This document shows positions 43,923-52,263 of a stretch of DNA of 57,784 nucleotides, in pieces. A program made the position numbers and the translations under genes. The notes under the pieces are model-generated. The model made no database searches, had not been told where the DNA came from, and saw nothing but the letters and a program-made list of their open reading frames with translations. Positions within the stretch are counted from its first letter, which is position 1; every line of letters starts with the position of its first letter. This stretch comes from Clostridiales bacterium (GTDB lineage Bacteria; Bacillota; Clostridia; Christensenellales; Aristaeellaceae), in NCBI GenBank assembly GCA_015056305.1, contig SVGO01000003.1:1-57784 (forward strand). Direction: 5' to 3'.

Positions 43923-44894
43923 ATGGCACAGACTGCCGCTAAGAAATCCGGGCGGCCGATGAGCAAGCTGGAGAGGAAAAACACGCTGATTGCGTACTCC
44001 TTCCTCGCGCCGAATTTCCTTGGCTTTGCGATCTTTACGCTGGTTCCCGTTGTCTTTTCCGTGCTGCTTTCGTTCGTGGAATGGAACGGCGGCGCAATGA
44101 CCCAGATGAAGTGGGTCGGCCTTGAAAACTACGCGGACATCTTCAAAATCGAGAAGGTCATCGAGAAGTTCGCCGACGGCGAATTCTTCTATTTCTTTGA
44201 GCGCGTGGATCTGGGCATTGCGCTCAAGAATACGATTTTCTATACGATCATCACCGTGCCGATGACCCTCATCTGCGCGATTGCGCTGGCGATGGCGCTC
44301 AATAAGGCGGTCAAGGGCGCGGTCGCGTTCCGTACCATCTTCTTCTTCCCGTATGTCGCTTCCATGGTCGCCATCTGCGTCTGCTGGAACTTCATGCTCA
44401 TGAAGGACGGCCCGGTTAATCAGCTTATTCAGCTCTTTGGCATTCCGTTCAACAAGAGCTGGACGGCGGACAGCACCATGGCCATGTGGGCGATCATTCT
44501 GGTGTCCGTGTGGCGCAACATGGGCTATTACATGATCATCTATCTCGCGGCGCTGCAGGGCGTTCCGCGCGAGCTGTACGAGGCGGCGACGGTTGACGGC
44601 GCGAACAAGTGGCAGCAGTTCACAAACATCACCCTGCCGCAGCTGCAGCCGACGACGTTCTTCGCGTCCATCATGATGATCATCTCCTGCTTCAAGATCT
44701 TCGACGTTGTGGCGATCATGACCGAAGGCGGCCCGGGCCGCTCCACGAAGATGCTGGTCTACTACATCTACGACGTGGCCTTCAAGCAGAACAAGTACGG
44801 TCTGGCCAGCGCGATCTCCATGGTGCTGCTGGTGATCGTTCTGATCGTGACCATCATCCAGTTCAGCAGCGAAAAGAAGTTCGCCAACGACTAA
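43923..44894 (+). CDS. Sugar ABC transporter, permease (MalF type)
   Basis: A 323-residue permease with six hydrophobic segments beginning at about residue 22 (TLIAYSFLAPNFLGFAIFTL). The EAA loop is ELYEAATVDGANKWQQFTNI, and MAMWAIILVSVWRNMGYYMI precedes it. ATG at 43923 has AAAGGAG ten bases upstream; the in-frame start at 43896 lies within the leader palindromes. It pairs with the next gene. No ATPase gene is present, so a shared MsmK-like ATPase must serve. Confidence 0.92.
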   Translation: MAQTAAKKSGRPMSKLERKNTLIAYSFLAPNFLGFAIFTLVPVVFSVLLSFVEWNGGAMTQMKWVGLENYADIFKIEKVIEKFADGEFFYFFERVDLGIALKNTIFYTIITVPMTLICAIALAMALNKAVKGAVAFRTIFFFPYVASMVAICVCWNFMLMKDGPVNQLIQLFGIPFNKSWTADSTMAMWAIILVSVWRNMGYYMIIYLAALQGVPRELYEAATVDGANKWQQFTNITLPQLQPTTFFASIMMIISCFKIFDVVAIMTEGGPGRSTKMLVYYIYDVAFKQNKYGLASAISMVLLVIVLIVTIIQFSSEKKFAND

Positions 44895-44910
44895 GAAAGG
44901 AGGAAAGACC

Positions 44911-45780
44911 ATGTCACAGGCTGTTATCAAGAAAGACGCCATCAAGAAAGACAACCCTACGCTGCAGCTGGTCGGCAAAACCCTGCTGTATATCGTGCTG
45001 ATTTCCGTCGCGCTCTTTACGCTCGTGCCCTTTGTGTGGATGATTTCCTCCTCGCTCAAGCTCGACCGCGAGGTCTTCGCTTATCCGATGAAGTGGATTC
45101 CGGAGACCTTCCGCTGGGAGAACTACGTGCTCATCTGGCAGAAGGTGCCGATGGTCACCTATTTCAAGAATACCGCGTTTATCGCGCTGGTTGTCACCTG
45201 CCTGCAGACGCTGACCTCGTCCTTTGCGGCGTATGCGTTTGCCAAGCTCAATTTCAAGGGCCGCGACGTGCTGTTCCTGGCGTATATCGCGACCATCGCG
45301 GTGCCGTGGCAGGCGTATATGCTGCCGCAGTTCATCATGATGCGCTCCATGGGCCTGTATGATACGCTCTGGGCGATGGTGGTGCTGCAGGCGTTCTCCG
45401 CCTTCGGCGTGTTCCTGATGCGTCAGTTCTATCAGGGCGTGCCGACCGAGCTGTGCGAGGCGGCCCGCATCGACGGCCTGTCCGAGTACGGCATCTGGGC
45501 GCGCATCATGCTGCCTCTTTCGAAGGCTGCGATTGCGACGCTGGTCATCTTCACGTTCGTCAATACCTGGAATGACTACATGGGCCCGATGATCTACCTG
45601 ACCCGCGACGTGAATAAGACCATTCAGGTCGGTCTGCGCCGCTTCATTCAGGAGAACTCCAGCGATTATCACCTGATCATGGCGGCGTCTCTGGTGTCGC
45701 TGCTGCCGGTTTCTGTCGTGTTCCTGTGCCTGCAGAAGTACTTCATCGAGGGTATCGCGACCTCCGGCCTCAAGGGCTAA
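44911..45780 (+). CDS. Sugar ABC transporter, permease (MalG type)
   Basis: A 289-residue permease: ISVALFTLVPFVWMISSSLK is TM1, ELCEAARIDGLSEYGIWARI the EAA loop, FTFVNTWNDYMGPMIYL the conserved C-terminal half motif, and the protein ends KYFIEGIATSGLKG as MalG-type permeases do. AAAGGAGG precedes the ATG. A 419-base stretch of nested repeats follows before the lyase gene, with no gene in it. Confidence 0.93.
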   Translation: MSQAVIKKDAIKKDNPTLQLVGKTLLYIVLISVALFTLVPFVWMISSSLKLDREVFAYPMKWIPETFRWENYVLIWQKVPMVTYFKNTAFIALVVTCLQTLTSSFAAYAFAKLNFKGRDVLFLAYIATIAVPWQAYMLPQFIMMRSMGLYDTLWAMVVLQAFSAFGVFLMRQFYQGVPTELCEAARIDGLSEYGIWARIMLPLSKAAIATLVIFTFVNTWNDYMGPMIYLTRDVNKTIQVGLRRFIQENSSDYHLIMAASLVSLLPVSVVFLCLQKYFIEGIATSGLKG

Positions 45781-45813
45781 GCAGCGTAAAACCGCCGCGA
45801 AGAGAAGGAGGGG

Positions 45814-45980
45814 AACGTATGGGGACTCTGTCCCCATACCCCTGGCAGGGACATTTTCTTCTCGCTTGACGCTCGTCGGTCAGGGCAGCTCTGACAGCCC
45901 ACCGGGCTGTCATTCACTCCTGCCCCAGTTCGGCAAAGCCGAACCCCTGCACCCATCTCGCTGCGCAGTGCGCAGCGAAG
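45814..45980 (-). repeat. Family A repeat, inverted, with a different element inserted in hairpin 1
   Basis: Minus-strand reading: a degenerate header GCAGCGAG, then GCAGGG ... GTCCCTGC as the split arms of hairpin 1, then intact hairpin 2 ATGGGGAC/GTCCCCAT. The split encloses about 90 bases with its own stems, GGGCAG/CTGCCC (outer) and GACAGCCC/GGGCTGTC (inner, 45892-45911). This insert differs from family C. Confidence 0.5.
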
Positions 45981-45997
45981 GCGAACTGCGTTAAACC

Positions 45998-46157
45998 GCC
46001 GCGAAGCGAAGAAGGGGTCTGGGGGACCGTAGCCTGCCGCCGCCAGTGGCGGAAACAGGCAGGCGGAGCGTCGGGAATCGCAAGGAGCGCTTGCGCGACT
46101 ATGCGAGTTTCCCGGACCGATGTCTTCAAGCAGGTTTTAGGGCGGCAGCCCTAACGT
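45998..46157 (+). repeat. Family A repeat with a family C element
   Basis: Header GCCGCGAAGCGAAGAAGG, the 5' arm of hairpin 1 (CTGGGGGACC), the family C element (46031-46116), then an intact hairpin 2 TTAGGGC/GCCCTAA around GGCA ending CGT. The 3' arm of hairpin 1 is no longer recognisable. Confidence 0.6.
46031..46116 (+). ncRNA. Family C structured element, copy 2
   Basis: Part 1 has GCCTGCC/GGCAGGC with inner CCGCC/GGCGG. Part 2 has CGGGAA/TTTCCCG, then TCGCA/TGCGA where copy 1 has TGGCA/TGCCA, the unchanged internal loop AGGA/GACTA, and GCGC/GCGC. The TCGCA/TGCGA to TGGCA/TGCCA change is a clean double substitution. Confidence 0.5.
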
Positions 46158-46199
46158 CTTCATCATAAAGAATCACGTATGACCACGGGAGGGAAGCGC

Positions 46200-48017
46200 A
46201 TGTTTGGTCAGTATCTCGATACGCATGATCTGCGCAGCATGATCAAAGCCATGCCGCGCTGTCCCTTCCCGCCCATGCGCGATCGTGCGGCATGGGAAGC
46301 TGTGGATGCAGACGATAGGGAAGACCTGCTCGCGTTCTACGCACAGCTGAAAGACACGCCGTATCCCATGCTCACAGCGTCGCAGTTCATGGCGTTTGTG
46401 AAGACGGGCAGCCGCAAGGTCTATGAAAACCCGTATTTCCTGCGCCGGCGCAAGCTGCTTGCCGGTGTGATGCATATGTGCCTGACGGGCACGGACGAAG
46501 CACTGGAAAGCGTGATCGACGGCATCTGGTGCATCCTGGAGGAGAGCTCGTGGGTGATCTCGGCGCATAATGTCAATCCTTTCCCGGGCACAGTCAAGGC
46601 AAAAGACAAACCGCTGCCGGACGTGGACGACCGCTATGTCGATCTCTTCTCCGCGCAGACGGCGATGATCCTCGCGTACGTCGGTGCGCTTGTCGGCGAC
46701 AGGCTGGATTGCGAGGCGCCAATCATCCGTAGGCGCATGGCGCAGGAGATTGAATCGCGCGTGCTCACGCCATTCATGACCCGGGACGATTTCTGGTGGA
46801 TGGGCTTCATCCGCAAGGATATGTGCAACTGGACGCCGTGGATCCTGTCCAATATTCTGATGGCGGCCTCGATCCAATGGCATGATCCGCTGCGCTTTGC
46901 GCAGCTGACACAGCGCGCCTGCCGGATGCTCGACAGCTGGGTGGATATCCTGCCCGAGGACGGCGGCTGCGACGAGGGCACGGCATACTATAACATGGCC
47001 GGCGGCTCGCTGCTGGACTGCCTGGAGCTGCTTGAGCGCGCGACGGACGGCCAGATGACCTTCTGGCATGTGGAAAAAATCCGAAATATTCTGAATTTCC
47101 CGCTGAAAACGCAGCTGGAAAACGGCTGGTTCGTCAACTTTGCCGACTGCGACGCGAGACCGTTTTTGTGCGGCGAGCGGCTGCAGCTGGCGGGCGAGAA
47201 GCTTGGTGACGCTGCGCTTGCGGCCATGGGCGTTCAGCTTCGCGGCACGCCCTCGCAGCAGATTGCCGATGTGCCGCATTTCTCGCGCCTGCTTGCGCGT
47301 CTGTTCCATCCCTCGTCCGCGCTGTCTGCGGCGAGGATCGGCGAGCGCGACGTGTGGCTGCCCGATCTGCAGCTGCGCGTCTATGAGCGCAGCGGCATGA
47401 TCCTGTGCGCCAAGGGCGGACATAACGGCGAAAGCCATAACCATAACGACGTCGGCTCGTTCATGCTCTATGTGGACGGCGAGCCAGAGATCGTGGACGC
47501 GGGCAATATGACCTATACCGCCAAAACGTTTGCCGAGGAGCGCTATACGCTCTTCAACACACGGTCCGCCTACCATAATCTGCCGATGATCGGCGGATAT
47601 GAGCAGCTGCCGGGCGAAGCATATGCCGCCAAAGACGTGCGCAGGCTGGATGACGGCCTGGCACTGAATATTGCGGGCGCGTATCCGTGCGAGGCGGGCG
47701 TGACTGGCTGCAGCCGTGAGATGAGGCTGAGCAATGGCGCGCTTGCGCTGCACGACAGCATTGCGCTTGAGCATGCGCAGGAGATCACATGGGTGTTCAT
47801 GCTGCGCCATCAGCCGCAGATCTGTGGGGGCTGCGTAAAATCCGGCGCGATTGAGATGACGTATGACAGAGCGCTTGACGCGCAGGCGGAGGAGATCCCG
47901 ATCACCGATGCGCGTATGGCCAGGTGCTTCCCCGGAAGCCTCTGGCGGCTCGTGCTCAAGGCAAAAGCAAAGGAAAACCACGACGAAACATTTACGATAC
48001 ATCGAGCGGACGGCTGA
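46200..48017 (+). CDS. Heparinase II/III-family polysaccharide lyase
   Basis: A 605-residue protein with an N-terminal alpha-toroid and a C-terminal beta-sandwich as in heparinase II/III and alginate-lyase relatives. The most conserved part is KGGHNGESHNHNDVGSFMLY near 410, then GEPEIVDAGNMTYTAKTF and RSAYHNLPMIGG. It cleaves uronate-containing chains by beta-elimination, leaving an unsaturated end sugar that the next enzyme removes. No signal peptide, so it should act on imported oligosaccharides. ATG at 46200 has GGGAGG 7 bases upstream; the ATG at 46179 has none. The exact glycan is unknown. Confidence 0.85.
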   Translation: MFGQYLDTHDLRSMIKAMPRCPFPPMRDRAAWEAVDADDREDLLAFYAQLKDTPYPMLTASQFMAFVKTGSRKVYENPYFLRRRKLLAGVMHMCLTGTDEALESVIDGIWCILEESSWVISAHNVNPFPGTVKAKDKPLPDVDDRYVDLFSAQTAMILAYVGALVGDRLDCEAPIIRRRMAQEIESRVLTPFMTRDDFWWMGFIRKDMCNWTPWILSNILMAASIQWHDPLRFAQLTQRACRMLDSWVDILPEDGGCDEGTAYYNMAGGSLLDCLELLERATDGQMTFWHVEKIRNILNFPLKTQLENGWFVNFADCDARPFLCGERLQLAGEKLGDAALAAMGVQLRGTPSQQIADVPHFSRLLARLFHPSSALSAARIGERDVWLPDLQLRVYERSGMILCAKGGHNGESHNHNDVGSFMLYVDGEPEIVDAGNMTYTAKTFAEERYTLFNTRSAYHNLPMIGGYEQLPGEAYAAKDVRRLDDGLALNIAGAYPCEAGVTGCSREMRLSNGALALHDSIALEHAQEITWVFMLRHQPQICGGCVKSGAIEMTYDRALDAQAEEIPITDARMARCFPGSLWRLVLKAKAKENHDETFTIHRADG

Positions 48018-48043
48018 AGGCCGCGCTGCAAAGGAGGAACCCA

Positions 48044-49156
48044 ATGATGCGCAACAATCCGGCAGCAATTGCGAGTAGAATCGCCGAAAAATTCCGCCGC
48101 AGCGCGAAGCTGGCCGCCGACGAAGGCATCCTGCCTTACAAGAGCGCAGACGGCAAGTGGATCACCTCGCCCTACGACGGCAACAGCTGGTGGACGGGCG
48201 GCTTCTGGCCGGGCCTGATGTGGCAGCTGTGGTGCGCGACAAAGGATGAGCAGTTCAGGACCGAGGCACTGCGCGCCGAAGACATGCTCACCGCCGAGCT
48301 GCGCGCCTTCCGCTATCTCAATCATGACGTGGGCTTCATGTATCTGCTCTCCAGCGGCGCGCACGACAAGCTGATCGGAGACGAACAGGCTGCGCTGGAC
48401 ACGCTGCACGCGGCAAATCTGCTCATGGGCCGCTACAGCCCGGTGGGCTATATCCGCGCGTGGAACGAAAAGCACAAGATGGGCTACGCCATCATCGACT
48501 GCATGATGAACCTGTCTCTGCTCTTCCGTGCGTCGCGAATGACCGAGGATCCGCGCTTTGCCAAGGTTGCAAAGCTCCATGCGGATATGACCATGCGCGA
48601 ATTCCTGCGCGAGAACGGTTCCGTGGCCCATATTGTGGAGTTTGATCCCGAGACGGGCGCGCGCGTGGGCGAGGTTGCCGGTCAGGGCTATTGCCTGGGC
48701 TCGAGCTGGTCGCGCGGACAGGCGTGGGGTCTGTACGGCTTTACGCTGGCGTATATGAATACAAAGGACGAAAAGTATCTGGAAACTGCGCGCCGCATTG
48801 CGGATCATTTTATCGCCAATATCCGCGAGGATGGCCTGACGGATTCCGATTTCTGCCAGCCGGCAGGCGAGGAGCGCATCGACAATATGGCCGGCGCGAT
48901 TGCGTCCTGCGGCCTGATTGAGCTTGCGAAGCTGACGGGCTGCAAGGATTATCATGAGGCGGCTGAGCGCATGCTCGATGCGATGATCGATCACTGCTGC
49001 GACTTTACGGATGACATCTGCGGCATCCTGACACACTGCACGGCCAGCTATCATGACGACGGCGCGGGCAGGCACAACAACATCACCTACGGCGATTATT
49101 TCCTCGTGGAGGCGCTCGCCAAGCTTAGCGGCACGGATCCGATGCTCTGGATCTAA
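48044..49156 (+). CDS. Glycoside hydrolase family 88, unsaturated glucuronyl hydrolase
   Basis: A 370-residue (alpha/alpha)6 enzyme removing the unsaturated uronic acid from oligosaccharides made by lyases. D95 in NHDVGFMYL and D152 in AIIDCMMNL correspond to the two essential aspartates (D88 and D149 in the Bacillus enzyme, from memory). WWTGGFWPGLMWQLW, GSSWSRGQAWGLYGF and TYGDYFLVEALAKL are family motifs. Cytosolic. AAAGGAGG lies 6 bases before the ATG. It follows the lyase by 26 bases, and the pair defines the pathway. Confidence 0.93.
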   Translation: MMRNNPAAIASRIAEKFRRSAKLAADEGILPYKSADGKWITSPYDGNSWWTGGFWPGLMWQLWCATKDEQFRTEALRAEDMLTAELRAFRYLNHDVGFMYLLSSGAHDKLIGDEQAALDTLHAANLLMGRYSPVGYIRAWNEKHKMGYAIIDCMMNLSLLFRASRMTEDPRFAKVAKLHADMTMREFLRENGSVAHIVEFDPETGARVGEVAGQGYCLGSSWSRGQAWGLYGFTLAYMNTKDEKYLETARRIADHFIANIREDGLTDSDFCQPAGEERIDNMAGAIASCGLIELAKLTGCKDYHEAAERMLDAMIDHCCDFTDDICGILTHCTASYHDDGAGRHNNITYGDYFLVEALAKLSGTDPMLWI

Positions 49157-49168
49157 TCGTGTATATGC

Positions 49169-49205
49169 AAAAAGGATTGCTATCTGGCAATCCTTTTGTC
49201 TTTTG
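49169..49205 (+). terminator. Terminator of the polysaccharide operon
   Basis: Arms AAAAGGATTGC and GCAATCCTTTT around TATCTG, then GTCTTTTG. Confidence 0.85.
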
Positions 49206-49330
49206 TGATGAGATTTAGCGGCGTGTGCAGGCATAAGAATCTCGGTTTCTGTTCCAGAAAATGACAAAGATTTGTATTTTTTACAAAAATATGAAGAAAT
49301 CGGATGAATGCTCAGAAATTGTGCGTCATA

Positions 49331-49339
49331 TGGTATAAA
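49331..49339 (+). promoter_or_regulatory. Possible extended -10 promoter
   Basis: TGGTATAAA about 43 bases before the ATG of the next gene; no -35 found. Confidence 0.4.
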
Positions 49340-49381
49340 ATATCAGAAAGATACAGAAGCCCGAAAGAGGGGGATCTGCGG

Positions 49382-49861
49382 ATGATTACTCGTGCGGCCA
49401 AGCTGTTGGAGAAGCTCTTTGCTAAGGAGCCTGAGAAGACGGAACCTGAGCGCAGGCGTGCGCCGTCGAACACGACGACCAGCATGCGCGCGCTGACTGA
49501 TCTGGGCGACAGCATTGCGGCGAGCGTGCACGTCATCGAGGCGTCTTCGCATCTGTATCTGTGCGTGGCGATGGAGCCCAAGCCGGATGCGCTGGCTGCC
49601 CAGATCCTCAAGGATAAGAAGCAGGCGGCCGGTATGTTCGAGGTGGACAGCACGTGGAGCGCAGCCGAGGTCAACAAGAGCTGGGCAAAGGACGCCGTGC
49701 TCATCGACGAGGAAGGACATATTCTCTTCAAAGCGATGGACGGCGCGCGCGGCATGACTGAAGCGGGCGCGAAGGAAGTCTTCTTCGAGTTCAATACGCT
49801 GGACGTTTATCCGGAAAAGGTCTATCTCTCCAACGGAAAAACGCGCGTGCGCGTGATGTGA
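49382..49861 (+). CDS. Conserved-looking protein of unknown function
   Basis: I do not recognise this 159-residue protein. It has a basic, proline-containing N-terminal segment (about 1-40), then an alpha/beta pattern with VHVIEASSHLYLCVAME and AVLIDEEGHILFKAMD, and ends VYPEKVYLSNGKTRVRVM. No signal peptide or membrane helix. ATG at 49382 is chosen for the purine-rich GAGGGG ahead of it. It is followed 28 bases later by an SDR gene, so the two are probably one transcript. Codon use resembles the neighbours. Confidence 0.65.
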   Translation: MITRAAKLLEKLFAKEPEKTEPERRRAPSNTTTSMRALTDLGDSIAASVHVIEASSHLYLCVAMEPKPDALAAQILKDKKQAAGMFEVDSTWSAAEVNKSWAKDAVLIDEEGHILFKAMDGARGMTEAGAKEVFFEFNTLDVYPEKVYLSNGKTRVRVM

Positions 49862-49889
49862 CCGACAAAAAGCAAGCGGAGGAAAGCGT

Positions 49890-50594
49890 ATGTTTGGCGG
49901 CAAGGTGGTTGTGGTGACCGGCGGAGCAAACGGCATTGGAAAGTGTATCGCCCAGGAATTCGAAAAGCTGGGCGCAAGCGTCATGGTGATTGATAAGGCG
50001 CCGGGCGCACATTTTGTGGGCGATCTGGCGGACAAAGCGACGCTGGAGCGCTTTGCGCAGGAAGTGATCAGCAAGCACGGGCATATTGACGTGCTGGTCA
50101 ACAATGCGCTGCCGGTGATGGTGGGCATCGATGAATGCTCTTATGAGGAATTTGAGTATGCGCTCTCCGTCGGCGTGACGGCGCCGTTTTATCTCGCCAA
50201 GCTTTTCGCGCCGTATTTTGCGCCGGATGGCTCGATCATCAATATTTCCTCCTCGCGCGACAGGATGAGCCAGCCGCAGACGGAGAGCTACACCGCCGCC
50301 AAGGGCGGCATCGCCGCACTGACGCATGCGCTGGCGGTGAGCCTTGCGGGCAGGGTGCGTGTCAATTCGATCTCGCCGGGCTGGATCGATACGGCGTATA
50401 CGGTTTACGACGGTCCGGACGCCGTGCAGCAGCCTGCGGGCCGCGTCGGCAATCCGCAGGATATCGCACAGATGGTGCTTTTCCTGTGCTCGGAGAAGGC
50501 GGGCTTTATCACGGGCGAAAACATCTGCATCGACGGCGGCATGACAAAGCTGATGATCTATCACGGCGATCACGGCTGGTCGCTTGATAAGTAA
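49890..50594 (+). CDS. Short-chain dehydrogenase/reductase
   Basis: A 234-residue classical SDR oxidoreductase. The NAD(P) loop is TGGANGIG (10-17), NNA at 71-73, catalytic Y134 and K138 in SYTAAKGG with a serine in NISSSRD, and SPGWIDT after. D35 in VMVIDKA at the end of strand 2 favours NAD over NADP. Being beside the uronate locus it might act on a keto-uronate (KduD-like), but the sequence does not prove it. GGAGG lies before the ATG. A terminator follows. Confidence 0.85.
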   Translation: MFGGKVVVVTGGANGIGKCIAQEFEKLGASVMVIDKAPGAHFVGDLADKATLERFAQEVISKHGHIDVLVNNALPVMVGIDECSYEEFEYALSVGVTAPFYLAKLFAPYFAPDGSIINISSSRDRMSQPQTESYTAAKGGIAALTHALAVSLAGRVRVNSISPGWIDTAYTVYDGPDAVQQPAGRVGNPQDIAQMVLFLCSEKAGFITGENICIDGGMTKLMIYHGDHGWSLDK

Positions 50595-50605
50595 AGAGAA
50601 ATAAG

Positions 50606-50640
50606 AATGAACCCGCAGGAATCCGGCGGGTTCATTTTGC
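50606..50640 (+). terminator. Terminator after the SDR gene
   Basis: Arms AATGAACCCGC and GCGGGTTCATT, followed by TTG; a moderate U-tract. Confidence 0.75.
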
Positions 50641-50673
50641 GTCAGGGATTGCATGTGGTTCGGGGGAATCGGC

Positions 50674-50702
50674 TTGAAGCGGGGAATGAGTTGTGCTAGA
50701 AT
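50674..50702 (+). promoter_or_regulatory. Promoter of the DMT permease gene
   Basis: TTGAAG (50674-50679), 17-base spacer, TAGAAT (50697-50702). Confidence 0.6.
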
Positions 50703-50751
50703 AAAGCGGATTGGAACCTGAATCAGGGGAACGAATGACAAGGATTGGCGG

Positions 50752-51654
50752 GTGAACGGGGAGATGGAGCAAGGCAATTCGCGCTCCGCGTTGCTTTCAC
50801 TGGTGGCGTCGATGGTGATCTTCGGCACGATCGGTATTTTCAGGCGGCATATTCCGCTGCCCTCGAGCATGATCGCGATGATGCGCGGGCTGATCGGCAT
50901 GCTGTTTCTGCTGGCGGTGCTCAGGTTCAGCGGCAGGAAAATCAGCCGAGCGGCGATCCGCGCCAACGCGCCGATGCTGCTGCTCTCCGGCGCGCTGCTG
51001 GGATTCAACTGGATCCTGCTCTTTGAGGCCTATCGCTATACGTCGGTGGCGACGGCGACGCTGTGCTATTACATGGCGCCGATCATCGTGATGCTGTTGT
51101 CGCCTGTGCTGCTGGGCGAGCATCTGACAAAGAAAAAGGTGCTTTGCGTCGCCGTAGCGCTGGCGGGCATGGTGCTCGTTTCCGGGGTGACGGAGGCGGG
51201 CTTTTCCGGCGGACAGGAGATCACGGGCGTGCTCTTCGGTTTGGGCGCTGCGGCGCTGTACGCCGGGGTGATTCTGACGAACAAGCGGATTCACGATATC
51301 TCTGCATATGACAAGACGATCATGCAACTGGGCACGTCGGCGGTGCTGCTTGCGCCCTATGCGCTGCTGACCGGTGAGATGTCCGCTGCGGGCATGAAAG
51401 CGGGATCGGCGCTGCTGCTGCTGCTTGTGGGCGTGGTCCATACGGGCGTGGCGTATTGGCTGTACTTTGGCTGCATGGGCAGCCTGCGCGCGCAGACGGT
51501 CGCGCTTCTGAGCTATATCGATCCCGTGGTGGCGATAGTGCTGTCTGCGCTGCTGCTTAGCGAGAGCATGACGGCAGCAGGCGCCGTCGGCGCGGTGCTC
51601 GTGCTGGGCGCGACGATCGCCAGCGAACTGAAAACACAGGAAGAGGGGAAATGA
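50752..51654 (+). CDS. DMT-superfamily permease (EamA type)
   Basis: A 300-residue transporter with about ten membrane helices in two EamA repeats (first from about 12, FRRHIPLPSSMIAMMRGLIG; second from about 160, GLGAAALYAGVILTNKRIHD). The family exports amino acids or other small metabolites; substrate unknown. GTG at 50752 has AAGG upstream; ATG at 50764 directly abuts GGGGAG, so GTG is kept with some doubt. It overlaps or adjoins the YcxB-like gene. Confidence 0.85.
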   Translation: MNGEMEQGNSRSALLSLVASMVIFGTIGIFRRHIPLPSSMIAMMRGLIGMLFLLAVLRFSGRKISRAAIRANAPMLLLSGALLGFNWILLFEAYRYTSVATATLCYYMAPIIVMLLSPVLLGEHLTKKKVLCVAVALAGMVLVSGVTEAGFSGGQEITGVLFGLGAAALYAGVILTNKRIHDISAYDKTIMQLGTSAVLLAPYALLTGEMSAAGMKAGSALLLLLVGVVHTGVAYWLYFGCMGSLRAQTVALLSYIDPVVAIVLSALLLSESMTAAGAVGAVLVLGATIASELKTQEEGK

Positions 51655-51656
51655 CC

Positions 51657-52214
51657 ATGAAGAGATACAGTGCTCAGATTCATCACACCTATGATACCAT
51701 TTTGCGCATGTTTCGTGCGCTGGACGATACGTTCTTTTTCAGAAGAAAGATTCTGATGTCCTTGGGCGGTATGGCGCTGACTGTGCTGGGTGTGTGGAAT
51801 ATGGAAAGCATAGCGGGCATCCTGTTTTTGATGGTGGGCTGCTGGCTGCTGGCGAGCCTGAACCTTCCGGCCAAGAATCAGGCGGATAACATCAAGAAGG
51901 CGCTGGGCGGCCAGTATCCGCAGAACAAATATGAGTTCTTTGATCATCATTTTGTCCTGCACGCGCAGAATCAGGATATTGTCAATTACAATAAGCTGGT
52001 GCGCCTGATTGAGGACGAAGGCTATTGCTACCTGTGCCTGAATGAGCAGGCGTGCTATATGCTGGAAAAGGCATCGCTGGGCAGCGAACTCAAGGATTTT
52101 ATGGCGTTTATGGAGAAGGCGACGGGCCTGAAATGGACGAAGCCCTACAGGCTGTCCACGTTTAATCTCAAGACCATCATTGAGATGAGCAAGAATGGGA
52201 AAAAGAAAAAATAA
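51657..52214 (+). CDS. YcxB-like membrane protein
   Basis: A 185-residue protein of unknown function. Two adjacent helices lie at about 32-70 (ILMSLGGMALTVLGVW and GILFLMVGCWLLASL), followed by a soluble C-terminal domain with DHHFVLHAQNQDIVNYNKLV and EGYCYLCLNEQACYML, the YcxB pattern. The tail is lysine-rich (KNGKKKK). ATG at 51657 has GAGGGG 8 bases upstream; ATG at 51651 is too close. Co-transcribed with the permease and closed by a strong terminator. Confidence 0.7.
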   Translation: MKRYSAQIHHTYDTILRMFRALDDTFFFRRKILMSLGGMALTVLGVWNMESIAGILFLMVGCWLLASLNLPAKNQADNIKKALGGQYPQNKYEFFDHHFVLHAQNQDIVNYNKLVRLIEDEGYCYLCLNEQACYMLEKASLGSELKDFMAFMEKATGLKWTKPYRLSTFNLKTIIEMSKNGKKKK

Positions 52215-52224
52215 ACTGCATCAT

Positions 52225-52262
52225 AAAGGCGGCTGAAGGAGTTTTCTTCAGCCGCCTTTTGA
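52225..52262. terminator. Bidirectional terminator
   Basis: Arms AAAGGCGGCTGAAG and CTTCAGCCGCCTTT around GAGTTTT, with T-runs usable on both strands. It separates the YcxB-like gene from the convergent symporter gene. Confidence 0.9.
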
Positions 52263-52263
52263 C

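Noticed and set aside
45781-46199. A gene or insertion-sequence remnant in the 419-base gap before the lyase gene
   Set aside because: All of it is accounted for by nested palindromic repeats; no frame has a ribosome site or transposase motif.
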